Shown piece by piece: positions 18,347 through 27,454 of a DNA stretch of 64,000 nt. Position 1 is the first letter of the stretch; every line of letters starts with the position of its first letter. Position numbers and translations under genes: made by a program. The notes beneath the pieces were generated by a model. The model ran no database searches and was not told the origin of the DNA. It saw only the letters and a program-made list of their open reading frames with translations. The stretch comes from Akkermansiaceae bacterium UBA2381 (GTDB taxonomy: Bacteria; Verrucomicrobiota; Verrucomicrobiia; Verrucomicrobiales; DEV007), in NCBI GenBank assembly GCA_002344215.1, contig DDSV01000049.1:58517-122516 (forward strand), read 5' to 3'.

Positions 18347-19366
18347 CTAATGCTCAATGACGATTTTCCCGAGATGCTGCGCGCCCTCAAGTCTGGCATA
18401 GGCACCACTCGCCTCTTCAAAGGAAAAGGTTCCGTCGATGACCGGTCGGATCTGATGCTGCTCAAAGAAGGACAGCATCCGTAGAAACATCTCGCGACTT
18501 CCCACGTAGATTCCCTGAAGATCCACGTTCTTTTTCACGAGAGGAAAGAGGCTCGTTTCGGGAGGAGCGAATCCGGTGAGGACACCGATCAGGGAGATGA
18601 ATCCTCCTGCCGCGACAGAGTTCATCGACTTTTCGAGCGTCCCCGGTCCACCCACCTCGATAACGGCATCGACCCCTCGCTTTTCGGTGAGTCGATGGAC
18701 TTCCCTGTCCCAGTCAGGCGTCGTGCGGTAGTTGATCGTCTCGTCGGCACCAAGGCTCCGAGCCCTCGCCAGTTTTTCATCCGAACCGCTCGTGAGAATC
18801 ACCTTTGCCCCTGCCGCTTTTGCCATCTGCAGAGCAAAGATCGAGACCCCTCCCGTCCCGAGACAGAGCACGGTGTCACCCGGTCCGACCGGATGTCCCC
18901 GCTCCATCATGGCATGCCACGCCGTCACTGCCGCACAGGGCAGGGTCGCGGCCTCGCGAGTGCTCAGATACCCGGGGACCTTCACCAGACTGTGAGCAGG
19001 AGCGACGACCGACTCAGCGAGAACCCCATCGCAGGATCCGCCACGCGCCGCCCCGTGGTAGGCCATGTCAAATCGACCGGCTTGCCAGTCTCGAAAAAAG
19101 GTCAATGCCACTTTGTCACCGACCTTCCAGTCCCCCGCGTCTCCGGTGACCTCATCGATGACTCCGGACCCGTCGGAAAGAGGCACCACCGGGTCTGAAC
19201 CACCCGAGGCGGACAGGCCGGACTTCATGAGCAAGTCCCGGTAATTCAACGAAGAGGCCTCTATCCTGACACTCACCTCACCGGCCTTGAGCGGCCGGGG
19301 ATCCACTTCGTGCAGAACGATTTCGGACGGGGCCGAGTCACGTGGTTCGAGCAGGTATTGCTTCAT
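18347..19366 (-). CDS. Zinc-independent quinone oxidoreductase/alcohol dehydrogenase (MDR superfamily)
   Basis: 339 aa NAD(P)H-dependent oxidoreductase of the medium-chain family. The N-terminal GroES-like domain is intact (LNYRDLLMKSGL, VPLSDGSGVIDEV) and the Rossmann domain has LCLGTGGVSIFALQMAKAAG. The structural zinc cysteines of classical alcohol dehydrogenases are absent, as in quinone reductases. The substrate cannot be told. Its start overlaps the PolX gene end by 4 bases, which suggests co-transcription, perhaps without functional link. Confidence 0.85.
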   Translation of the reverse strand: MKQYLLEPRDSAPSEIVLHEVDPRPLKAGEVSVRIEASSLNYRDLLMKSGLSASGGSDPVVPLSDGSGVIDEVTGDAGDWKVGDKVALTFFRDWQAGRFDMAYHGAARGGSCDGVLAESVVAPAHSLVKVPGYLSTREAATLPCAAVTAWHAMMERGHPVGPGDTVLCLGTGGVSIFALQMAKAAGAKVILTSGSDEKLARARSLGADETINYRTTPDWDREVHRLTEKRGVDAVIEVGGPGTLEKSMNSVAAGGFISLIGVLTGFAPPETSLFPLVKKNVDLQGIYVGSREMFLRMLSFFEQHQIRPVIDGTFSFEEASGAYARLEGAQHLGKIVIEH

Positions 19367-21111
19367 GATAGGGGTTCGAGAGTGAGGAAAGACTCCATCG
19401 CCGTCAGATTCAAAGTATTGATGACATGATCACGGGTGAGCCAGCCCTTCCGCGCCTGCTTCACGCCAAACCAGAGATACTCGAGTTGGGTGGTGCGATG
19501 GGCATCCGGATTGATGGAGCACTTCACCCCGCGTTCGACCGCGTATTTCCACCAGCGCCAGTCCATGTCGAGACGCCAGGGATTGCAGTTCAATTCGATG
19601 ATCGTGCCACTCTCCGCGCAGGCTTCAATCACGGCGGGGATGTCAACCGCGTAGGGATCCCGCTCAAGGAGGAGGCGCCCCGTGAGATGCCCTAACATTG
19701 TCACCCCGGGGTGAGTCACCGCCTTGATGATACGTTCCGTCATCTCCGCCTCGGGCAGGGTCATCGCATTGTGGACGCTGGCGACGACGTAGTCGAGTTC
19801 GCCGAGAAGCTCGTCGTCAAAATCGAGGGATCCGTCCTTGAGAATATCGACCTCGCTTCCCGCAAAAATCCGGAACTTCGTTCCTTCGCTGCGAAAACGG
19901 AGGTTCAATTCCCGGATCTCCGCAATCTGCGCACGGAGACGTTTCTCGTCCAGACCATTTGCCTGAAAGGAGCTCTTGGAATGATCGGCAATCCCGAGAT
20001 ACTGCAATCCGAGGTCGATCGCTGCTGCCGCCATTTCCTCAAGGGTGTTGCTTCCATCACTGGCGACGGTGTGATTGTGAAAAGTGCCCCGCAGGTTTTC
20101 CAACTCGATCAGCTTCGGCAGATCACCTTCCGCCGCCGCCTCAACTTCCCCGGTATTTTCGCGCAGTTCGGGAGCAATGTAGTCGAGTCCGAGAAACCGA
20201 TGCAGTTGCGCCTCGTTTTCGAAGACCGGTGCCTCGGGTGCCTCACTGCCCTCGCGCGGGGCGAGACGGTACTCGTTGAGAGTGTAACCTTTCTCAATCG
20301 CCAGCCCTCGCATCGCGACGTTATGCTCCTTGCTGCCGGTGAAGTAGGCGAGAGCACAAGCGAACTCGGAGTTTGAAACAGCACGCAGGTCACACTGAAG
20401 TCCGTTCGAAAGATTGATGCTCGCCTTGGTCTCCCCCTTCGCAATGACCCGGTCCACCCAGGGCTGATTCACGAAATGGTCGATGATTCCCCCGGGATTT
20501 CCCGTCGCAACGAGGAAGTCGACGTCATGCACCGTTTCCTTCGCCCGGCGATAGCTGCCGGCGACCTCGACGCGGAGGCAGTCGTCGTGTTTCTTCAACG
20601 AGGCGAGAATCTCCTCTACCGGGGCAACCACATCTCCGAGCCGGAAGCGGTCGGCGTTTGACTCGCGAAAAGCGATCGCTTCGAGAATCTTTTCAGCCGT
20701 CTTTTTCCCGAACCCGGCTAACGATGCCACCTCACCCGACTCACAAACCTCCTTCAGGCGGGGAACTGAATCCACCCCGAGCGCCTCATAGAGCGCCTTG
20801 ATCTTCTTCGGGCCAAGTCCCTGAACCTTGAAAAGGTCGAAAAGACCCGCCGGAAATTCCGCCTTCAGATTCTCGTGGAAGGCCAGTGCTCCCGTCGAGG
20901 CCAACTCATGGAGCTTCTGCTGTAGCGCTTCCCCGATTCCTTTTATCCCGCTGAGCGCCCCCTCACGGGCGAGAGCCACGATATCCCCGGGGAACTGTCT
21001 CACCGTGTCCGCACCGCTGCGATAGGCTCTGATTTTAAAGGGGTTTTCACCTTTCAGTTCGAGCAGCAGCGCAATATCCTCCAGTGTGTCAGCCAAGATC
21101 TCCCGGGTCAT
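19363..21111 (-). CDS. polX: DNA polymerase/3'-5' exonuclease PolX
   Basis: 582 aa family X repair polymerase. The N-terminal part has helix-hairpin-helix motifs (GIKGIGEALQQKLHEL and GLGPKKIKALYEALG); the nucleotidyltransferase palm includes VEVAGSYRRAKETVHDVDFLVA with the catalytic Asp pair; and the C-terminal PHP exonuclease domain starts TFHNHTVASDGSNTLEEMA with the metal ligand His residues and ends with INPDAH. Full length for bacterial PolX. Acts in base-excision repair gap filling. The 239-base AT-rich gap upstream, shared with the divergent kinase gene, should hold both promoters. Confidence 0.93.
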   Translation of the reverse strand: MTREILADTLEDIALLLELKGENPFKIRAYRSGADTVRQFPGDIVALAREGALSGIKGIGEALQQKLHELASTGALAFHENLKAEFPAGLFDLFKVQGLGPKKIKALYEALGVDSVPRLKEVCESGEVASLAGFGKKTAEKILEAIAFRESNADRFRLGDVVAPVEEILASLKKHDDCLRVEVAGSYRRAKETVHDVDFLVATGNPGGIIDHFVNQPWVDRVIAKGETKASINLSNGLQCDLRAVSNSEFACALAYFTGSKEHNVAMRGLAIEKGYTLNEYRLAPREGSEAPEAPVFENEAQLHRFLGLDYIAPELRENTGEVEAAAEGDLPKLIELENLRGTFHNHTVASDGSNTLEEMAAAAIDLGLQYLGIADHSKSSFQANGLDEKRLRAQIAEIRELNLRFRSEGTKFRIFAGSEVDILKDGSLDFDDELLGELDYVVASVHNAMTLPEAEMTERIIKAVTHPGVTMLGHLTGRLLLERDPYAVDIPAVIEACAESGTIIELNCNPWRLDMDWRWWKYAVERGVKCSINPDAHRTTQLEYLWFGVKQARKGWLTRDHVINTLNLTAMESFLTLEPLS

Positions 21112-21350
21112 ATTCTTTTTTTAGAGTAGGACGAGCCCCGGGAAGGTTCCACCCTTTTCCACTTCGAATTTGCTTCAGATAGTTGCCTTTTTTGATAATG
21201 AGAGGGTAGAAAGAGATATTTGAGAGTGATTTGAATAGACCAATCGGGAAAAAGCAGGTTTAAATCCGTGAAATTATTCCCGAAGGACCTTATAATTTCC
21301 ATCAGTGAAAGGAATTAGCCCATCCATCTCCCTCTGGATTCCCCTTCTCA

Positions 21351-23912
21351 ATGAGTAACCGCTACGAAATCCGCGAGCAAATCGGCAAAGGCGGTCTCGG
21401 CGCTGTGTACAAAGCACTCGATACCCAACTTCAGCGTGAGGTCGCGATCAAACGGGTGTTATCCCCGGGTCATGCGACTGAGGAGGAGATCAGGGAATCG
21501 GCCGCAAAGCTGATCGCGGAAGCCCAGACTCTTTCCAGCTTGAACCATCCCAACATCGTCACCGTCTTCGACGTCGGTCAGGATGAGGCGGGAGGTTTTG
21601 TTGTGATGGAACTCCTTCGCGGGGAGACCCTCGACGAGACCGTTGAACGGGGTGTTCTCACTCAGAACGATTTCACCGAGGTGGTTTACCAGACGATGGA
21701 GGCGCTCATTGCCGCCCAGGCCAACGATGTGATTCACCGGGACATCAAGCCCACCAACATCATGGTGATCTGGCAGGCTTCCGGAAAGTTTCAGCTCAAG
21801 ATCCTCGATTTCGGTCTCGCCAAATTCAGCCGCACTCCCTCCGTGCAGACGATGGATCAGGAGGAGTCGGTGATGGGGTCGATTTTCTTCATGGCCCCCG
21901 AGCAGTTCGAGCGGGGTGAACTGGACGCCCGCACCGATCTTTACCAGATGGGCTGCGTTTATTACAACGCACTCACCGGTCAGTATCCCTTCAACGGCGA
22001 CACGGCCCCGCAGGTGATGAATGCCCACCTTCAGCACAAGGTGATACCGCTGGAGAAGGTGCGCCCCGACCTTTCGCCCTCGATCTGCCAGTGGGTGATG
22101 TGGCTCATCAACCGCGATATCGCCCATCGGCCCACTGATGCCCGCGACGCCCTCAAACAATGGCCCCGCAATCCCGAGCCACCGGGAGCAATTCCCGTCG
22201 TCGCGCTGCCGGTTGAAGAAGGAGCAAAAGTTACCTCAGGCCAGGTCAGAGTGGTGGTCGCCGGACGGCAGGCATCGGCTCCGCCGACCCTGATATTTGG
22301 GAACGATGCGACCGGAAGCGCGCCTTTGGCGACCCGCGCAGTAACGGGATCCACGACGGGCCGGCTCAATCGTACCCCCGGCCGCAGCGGATCTCACACC
22401 GGTTCCATCGGCGGAGGCCGGCCCAATATCCGCAAAGCCCCGACCAGCGAAGAAGCGAAGCGGAAAAAATTCATCATCCTCGGAGGCGCCGGCATCGCGC
22501 TGCTCCTGCTCATCGGCGTGACGGGAATGAACAAGGCAAAGGCCAGGAATGCAGAGGCGAGAATCGTCGAACTTTCCTCGGCCAAGATCGCCACCGGCAC
22601 GACCGCCGACGTTTCCCTCGCCGTGAAGTTTCTCTCAGACAGCAAGGCAACGGCCGACATTAAGAATAACGCCTACACCGTTCTGCAGCGGCTCGAAGGC
22701 TCCGGCATCAGTGAGAAGATCCATGAGGAACTGCAGGTCGCTGAGACGATGGCCCTGCGAATCCGACTCCTGCAGGTGCTTGCCGAGCGCAATTACACCC
22801 CCGCCGTCCCGACGATGATGGACGCATTCAAGTCCGCCACAACGGATGACCAGCGGATTCAGATCCTCGACTCGGTCCGCGCCATCGCTGATATTGGTAG
22901 TTTGAACGCCGTCCTGGGTGCGCTAAGTGTCGACCACACCCAGCCCGTGCGAAAAGTGTTCGAAGATTCGGTCATCACGGTCCTCCGGAAATCCGAGAAC
23001 GCGGAGAGTGCCATCGATTCCATCCTCAGCCGCGTTTCTACCACGAATGGAAACGAGCGGAAGAGTCTCTTCCGTATTCTCGGGGTGCTTGGCGGTGAAA
23101 AAGTCAAAACCCGCCTCGCCAGTATCTACGCTGACAACGGAGACCTCAATTACCAGAGAGATGCGGTCAACGCCTACTACAATTGGCAGAATCGTTCCAT
23201 TCTGGGGGACCTCGATAAGATCATCGAGACCACCGTAGACGGAGCCCTTCGCTCCGCCGCGCAGCGGGCCTACGTCAATCTCGCCACCCTGCCCGGCCCG
23301 GAACCGGTCAAGGAGATGGTCGTCATCTGGCAACGGGCTTTCGAATTGTGCGAAAACCCCAATGAAGCCCGGAAACTGATGAGTTTTCTCGTGCAAAATC
23401 CCGACCCGGACATCGCGGCCATGGTCGGAAAATGGGGAGGTCATCCCAATCACGGCGCTCTTGCCAAGAGCACTGCCGGAACCATCACCAAGTTGATTGC
23501 CGGCATTTCCGAGGTGAAACCGGGCGAAGATATGAAGGGCAACAAGGCCCGCGTCCGGGGTGATAAGCGGGCGGCGATCAATTCCGCCACGTCATCGCTG
23601 ACCTCATGGATCTCGCCTGAAACGTGGTTCTCCTGGAACTTCAAGGCCCCGGAAACCGGAGTTTATTTTGTCGAGGTGACTCAGTCCTCGCTTCAGGAGA
23701 GTTCCAGCCAGTTCGTGGTTTACCTTGCCGAAAAAACCCTCCCCGGAGAATCAAAAATGACCGGGGCACTGGATAAGTTCGAAACCATCCGACTCAAGAG
23801 CCCCGTGCACCTCGAAGCGGGAAAAATTTACGCCCTCTCCCTGGCGGCGGGACCGCGCGTCCAGCCACGGATGATGGATATTGGCGCGGTTCGGATTGTG
23901 AAGGCTGAATAG
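21351..23912 (+). CDS. Membrane Ser/Thr protein kinase with HEAT-like repeats and C-terminal beta domain
   Basis: 853 aa. Cytoplasmic Hanks-type kinase at about residues 5-275: glycine loop GKGGLGAVYKA, VAIKR with the catalytic Lys, HRDIKPTN (about 130-137), DFG (about 151-154) and MAPEQ. A low-complexity Gly/Arg/Ser/Thr linker follows (about 290-365), then one membrane helix at about 374-395 (FIILGGAGIALLLLIG). The exported half has alpha-helical HEAT-like units (about 400-700) and ends in a beta-rich module (TGVYFVEVTQSS, HLEAGKIYALSLAAG) resembling C-terminal binding domains of some glycosidases. Suggests a sensor that binds an external ligand. Signals downstream are unknown. Confidence 0.88.
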   Translation: MSNRYEIREQIGKGGLGAVYKALDTQLQREVAIKRVLSPGHATEEEIRESAAKLIAEAQTLSSLNHPNIVTVFDVGQDEAGGFVVMELLRGETLDETVERGVLTQNDFTEVVYQTMEALIAAQANDVIHRDIKPTNIMVIWQASGKFQLKILDFGLAKFSRTPSVQTMDQEESVMGSIFFMAPEQFERGELDARTDLYQMGCVYYNALTGQYPFNGDTAPQVMNAHLQHKVIPLEKVRPDLSPSICQWVMWLINRDIAHRPTDARDALKQWPRNPEPPGAIPVVALPVEEGAKVTSGQVRVVVAGRQASAPPTLIFGNDATGSAPLATRAVTGSTTGRLNRTPGRSGSHTGSIGGGRPNIRKAPTSEEAKRKKFIILGGAGIALLLLIGVTGMNKAKARNAEARIVELSSAKIATGTTADVSLAVKFLSDSKATADIKNNAYTVLQRLEGSGISEKIHEELQVAETMALRIRLLQVLAERNYTPAVPTMMDAFKSATTDDQRIQILDSVRAIADIGSLNAVLGALSVDHTQPVRKVFEDSVITVLRKSENAESAIDSILSRVSTTNGNERKSLFRILGVLGGEKVKTRLASIYADNGDLNYQRDAVNAYYNWQNRSILGDLDKIIETTVDGALRSAAQRAYVNLATLPGPEPVKEMVVIWQRAFELCENPNEARKLMSFLVQNPDPDIAAMVGKWGGHPNHGALAKSTAGTITKLIAGISEVKPGEDMKGNKARVRGDKRAAINSATSSLTSWISPETWFSWNFKAPETGVYFVEVTQSSLQESSSQFVVYLAEKTLPGESKMTGALDKFETIRLKSPVHLEAGKIYALSLAAGPRVQPRMMDIGAVRIVKAE

Positions 23913-23922
23913 GGCGGTCCGC

Positions 23923-24687
23923 TCAGCGACGGTCTCTGTCCCGCCCCCGGTCCCCCGATCTCTCATCACGTCCGGAACTTGAACCTCCACTCGAGTTCGA
24001 ATTCTGTCCCTGAGTGGAGGGCGGATTCTGACCTCCGCCTTGTGCCGACGGCATTTCGATGTCTCGACCGTCCGTCAAACGAATCATTGCTCCCCGAATC
24101 AGGTTCCCCTTCTCCTCGCGGGGCATGTCAGGATAGTTCTTCATGACATGTCCGATATATTCCCGGAGTTTGGCCTGCTTCTCCTCCGGAAGAGCTTTAA
24201 ATCTTTCGATATCCTGAGGCGAAGGTCCCCGCCTCTCTCCGTCGCCTCCACGCCCGTCCGTGCCTCCTCCGGGGGGAGTTCCAGTCGGTTTCGGCTGGGG
24301 GGCGATCTGGCTCAGTTCATACTTCAACTCGGCCTCGTCTCCCGCAAAAGAGATCTTTGCGGCGACTCCTTCAAGTGTCGCGGCGGGGATGATCCCCACA
24401 AGGGCGATACCCGCCTCGTTTTTCCCGTCGGGCGTCACCACGATCGTCTTTTTGGTCTCGCGGTTATAGAGGGTAGCGACCTGAACATTGTCAATCGTGG
24501 CAACCCCGCGGAGCGCATACGTTTCCGGAAAACTCAGGACCCGGGTGAACGGACTGGTCTTGCGCAGGGCATCAAAATCGTCGCCGGACGGTGCCTGGGG
24601 GAGTTGATCCCCTGCCACCGCGTCATCTCCGTGGAGGGCGACTCCACCGGAACCGGCAAGGGCGATTGAAAGTAGGAAATGTTTCAT
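23923..24687 (-). CDS. Secreted protein, possibly GspC/PilP-like, with Gly/Ser/Arg-rich tail
   Basis: 254 aa with an N-terminal signal peptide (MKHFLLSIALAGSGGVALHG). A folded segment at about residues 45-130 (LRGVATIDNVQVATLYNRET, then GVAAKISFAGDEAELKYE) has the layout of the small beta domain in GspC or PilP, but similarity is weak. A disordered Pro/Gly linker, a helical stretch (EKQAKLREYIGHVMKNYPDM) and a Gly/Ser/Asp/Arg repeat tail (DRGRDRDRR) follow. It is the third gene of a leftward unit with the GspL-like and GspM-like genes, 26 bases apart. Confidence 0.6.
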   Translation of the reverse strand: MKHFLLSIALAGSGGVALHGDDAVAGDQLPQAPSGDDFDALRKTSPFTRVLSFPETYALRGVATIDNVQVATLYNRETKKTIVVTPDGKNEAGIALVGIIPAATLEGVAAKISFAGDEAELKYELSQIAPQPKPTGTPPGGGTDGRGGDGERRGPSPQDIERFKALPEEKQAKLREYIGHVMKNYPDMPREEKGNLIRGAMIRLTDGRDIEMPSAQGGGQNPPSTQGQNSNSSGGSSSGRDERSGDRGRDRDRR

Positions 24688-24713
24688 TGATACGACCCTC
24701 TCAGGCCATCCCT

Positions 24714-25307
24714 CTAACCCTGTTTAACTCCCGCGGCCGGTTCCGCTGAGGTGAGCGGCTCCCCGGACTCGGGCTGATACCAGCGGGCAATCGTGATTTG
24801 GCAGACGGCCTGCGGTTCGATCTCTTTGGATTTGCTGTCGAGTTCAAGTTCCAGCGACTTGATGATCTGGAACTTCTCCGGTCCCTGGAGAGTCGTCAGC
24901 CACTCGATCACTTCGGTCTCGGCCCCTCTCACGGTCAGGCGCACCGCCACTTCCGTGTACATCGCCGCGTTCACGATATCCTGGAGGCTCTGCTGCTCGA
25001 TCTTCAATTTTCTCTCGAACAAATCATCCTGCAGGGACTGAATCAGATCCCCCTGCAGTTTTCCAAGTGAGGCTCCTCCCATCCCGGGCATGGTGGCCGT
25101 GAGCCACTTCTCCCGCGCCTCCGCCTTCGGGGCATCCTCAACCCACATCTCATGATCGGCGAGGGTGCTTTTGAGAATTTCGATCTTCGAATCGCTTCCC
25201 CTCAGCACCTTGACCAGAGATCTCGCCGCGAAGGCGTTTCCGACGATGAAGATCACGCCGAAACAAGCCCCCAGCAGCCATTTTTCTCTAACTGTCAGCG
25301 ACCTCAT
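24714..25307 (-). CDS. GspM/PilO-like membrane protein
   Basis: 197 aa with one N-terminal membrane helix right after a short cytoplasmic head (REKWLLGACFGVIFIVGNAF), a coiled coil and a ferredoxin-like C-terminal domain. Topology and position directly after a GspL-like gene match GspM of type II secretion or PilO of type IV pili. Overlaps the GspL-like gene by 20 bases. No other secretion genes (GspD, E, F) are in the window. Confidence 0.65.
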   Translation of the reverse strand: MRSLTVREKWLLGACFGVIFIVGNAFAARSLVKVLRGSDSKIEILKSTLADHEMWVEDAPKAEAREKWLTATMPGMGGASLGKLQGDLIQSLQDDLFERKLKIEQQSLQDIVNAAMYTEVAVRLTVRGAETEVIEWLTTLQGPEKFQIIKSLELELDSKSKEIEPQAVCQITIARWYQPESGEPLTSAEPAAGVKQG

Positions 25308-26511
25308 TTTTAAGCTTTCCTTCTATCTCGAACGTGGCGGTGTTGTTTTTCTCCACTTTCGGGTTCGGCAGGCTCCACTGGTAGGCCTCGAACCCTTCCA
25401 TGCCCTCAAGGTCCTCGAGGAGACGGTTCGCAAGCTGGACATCCCTGGCCTGCCCCCGGATGCGGATGTTCCGGTCGGTCGTGCGATATTCACGAATGAC
25501 CACCCCGCTCCCGGGAAGGGCCGCGGTGATGCGGCTGAGTTGGACAACGGGGAAAAGATTTTTGTCAAAAGCCGGCTCAAGCGTCCGCCAGCGCTGCTCG
25601 GCGAGTTGCACCCGCGCCACATCGGGTTCGATGATGGAAATCCGGTGCTCCAGCGAGGCAATCTCTTCCCTGGTCGCACGGGCATCGTTCCAGACCCAGA
25701 AACCGACCACCGCATAGGCAATCAACCCGGCCGTGAGGAGAGCGATATTCCGCACCGCGGCCCGACGTTTCCGTCTTGAACTTTTTACCGCCTCGGGCAG
25801 AAGCCTGTCCCTGCCTTCCCCGTCGGGCGCGACGGGGGCCACTCCCACGGGTCTGACCGGGATCGAGAGGACGGACCTGAGTTCGATCAGGTCTTTCTCC
25901 GCAACATGGGGTACGCCGAGAACGAGTTCACGGGGAGGATTTTCCTCAAAGAGTTTCTCTCCTTTCAGGCCGAGGAGGAGGAGATTGATTTCTCTACCGA
26001 TCGCGGAACCGACCTCCGGCCTGGCGCTGAGCACCTGAAAATGGGCAGGGTATCCATGAACATAGACCGCCAGCACCAGGCGCCCGTGCTCCCTCCAGAG
26101 CGCCGCATACCCTGATCCGCCATCTGTTGTATTTCTCAGCGCAGCCGAGGACGTGTAGCCCTCCGCGGTGGGAACGATCATGGACTCGGGAAGGTCAGTC
26201 ACCACCCAGACAACAAAGGTTTCACTCTGCTCCCGGCGCTGCAGACTCTCGAAGTCGAAGAGAGTGCCGGCCTTGGCCGCGAGGCCGCGCATTTCGATCT
26301 GCGCGAAGATCATGCTCTCATGCAGCGTCGCCTCGACCGGGGGCAGTTCCGTCAGAAAAGTCGACACACAGGAGGCGGGTAACCCGATCACGACATCGGG
26401 ACGGACTCCGGCCAAAGCACGCAACTCCGCGTCGCGTCCGGCTTCAATACCGTCGCTGCAGAGTATCCACCCCTCGTCAGGAGCCGGTAATGCCAGAGAT
26501 CGCTTGGGCAT
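25288..26511 (-). CDS. GspL/PilM-PilN-like protein
   Basis: 407 aa. N-terminal cytoplasmic part (about 1-245) resembles the actin-like PilM/GspL fold; a single membrane helix lies at about 256-276 (IALLTAGLIAYAVVGFWVWN); the C-terminal part is a coiled coil followed by a ferredoxin-like PilN domain (VVIREYRTTDRNIRIRGQ). This PilM-PilN fusion is what GspL is. With the following GspM-like and small exported genes it forms a partial secretion or pilus assembly operon. Confidence 0.68.
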   Translation of the reverse strand: MPKRSLALPAPDEGWILCSDGIEAGRDAELRALAGVRPDVVIGLPASCVSTFLTELPPVEATLHESMIFAQIEMRGLAAKAGTLFDFESLQRREQSETFVVWVVTDLPESMIVPTAEGYTSSAALRNTTDGGSGYAALWREHGRLVLAVYVHGYPAHFQVLSARPEVGSAIGREINLLLLGLKGEKLFEENPPRELVLGVPHVAEKDLIELRSVLSIPVRPVGVAPVAPDGEGRDRLLPEAVKSSRRKRRAAVRNIALLTAGLIAYAVVGFWVWNDARATREEIASLEHRISIIEPDVARVQLAEQRWRTLEPAFDKNLFPVVQLSRITAALPGSGVVIREYRTTDRNIRIRGQARDVQLANRLLEDLEGMEGFEAYQWSLPNPKVEKNNTATFEIEGKLKNEVADS

Positions 26512-26590
26512 GGGGTCGTATCAATACCGCAATTAAACCCCCGAATCGCAAAAAGTTTCCGGAAAACAGGGCGGAATCAGGCCGGGGAAA

Positions 26591-27421
26591 TCAAAACCGG
26601 CCCATGAGGAAATTTGCCACGACAATGGATCGCTCGAACCACTCCAGATCCTTCGGCTTCAACGACGGCACCTCAGGGGCCAGGACCTGCAGAAAAGGGC
26701 GGCCATCGAGCCACTCACCTTCCTCAAGGGTTCCCTTCAATGCCCGAAAGGATCGGCCTTGCGGCTCGCGATGCAGGTAGATCACCGTTCGATTGCCGCG
26801 CCACGGATCGATGATCTCCAACTCCACCCCGGCTGCGGACAATTTGCCGACGACTCCCGTCACGAGAACATAGTGATGCGGTCCCGGCTCCCAGACGGGA
26901 ACCTCTCCGTTCTCCTCCCGCTCTTTGACGACATAAGTCCGCAGGCTGAGAATGGGCGGAACGCCCTCTTGAACTGAATCCGAGATCAGCTCATGACAAC
27001 GGATGAGATGATCCGCCTCACTCTCGTCCCCCTCCCGGTCGAGAAAGAGGGCGTTTACCCCGGCGCGTCCCTGCTCCGCGAGTAGTTCATTCAGCCCCAA
27101 AACGAGATCCCGGCAATCAATCCCGTGCGGCCCCCATCGCTGCTGTCCCGGATAGGTAAGGGAGGGACGGTTCTTGAAATAACGATCGACGACATAGCGC
27201 ATCTTCACCTCATCAGTTCCTCCGACGAGAGAACGATAGACCACGTCGAAATCCTCTCCCCCGAATTTCAGCAGGTTTAGAATCGTGGCAGGAGCGCAGC
27301 CGTTGATCGAGTCCTTGAAGTCCCGTTGATCGACCGGTTTGAGTTCCTCAGCCGCCATCCGCACTTCGCAGAGAATGAAGACGCAGGCGGAAAGAATCAG
27401 AAAGGCACGTCTCATCTCCAT
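26591..27421 (-). CDS. C39-like/papain-fold exported peptidase family protein
   Basis: 276 aa with an N-terminal signal peptide (RRAFLILSACVFILCEVRMA). The core has the C39-like cysteine motif NGCAPATILNLLKFGG near residue 39 and a later HHYVLVTGV that supplies the His, followed by LEIIDPWRG with the Asp, so a full Cys-His-Asp set is present. It could be a protease or a peptide-binding relative; the substrate is unknown. It follows prfB by 33 bases on the same strand. Confidence 0.7.
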   Translation of the reverse strand: MEMRRAFLILSACVFILCEVRMAAEELKPVDQRDFKDSINGCAPATILNLLKFGGEDFDVVYRSLVGGTDEVKMRYVVDRYFKNRPSLTYPGQQRWGPHGIDCRDLVLGLNELLAEQGRAGVNALFLDREGDESEADHLIRCHELISDSVQEGVPPILSLRTYVVKEREENGEVPVWEPGPHHYVLVTGVVGKLSAAGVELEIIDPWRGNRTVIYLHREPQGRSFRALKGTLEEGEWLDGRPFLQVLAPEVPSLKPKDLEWFERSIVVANFLMGRF

Positions 27422-27454
27422 CGAGAATAAACGTTTTGCCCCGCCTGAACACGC

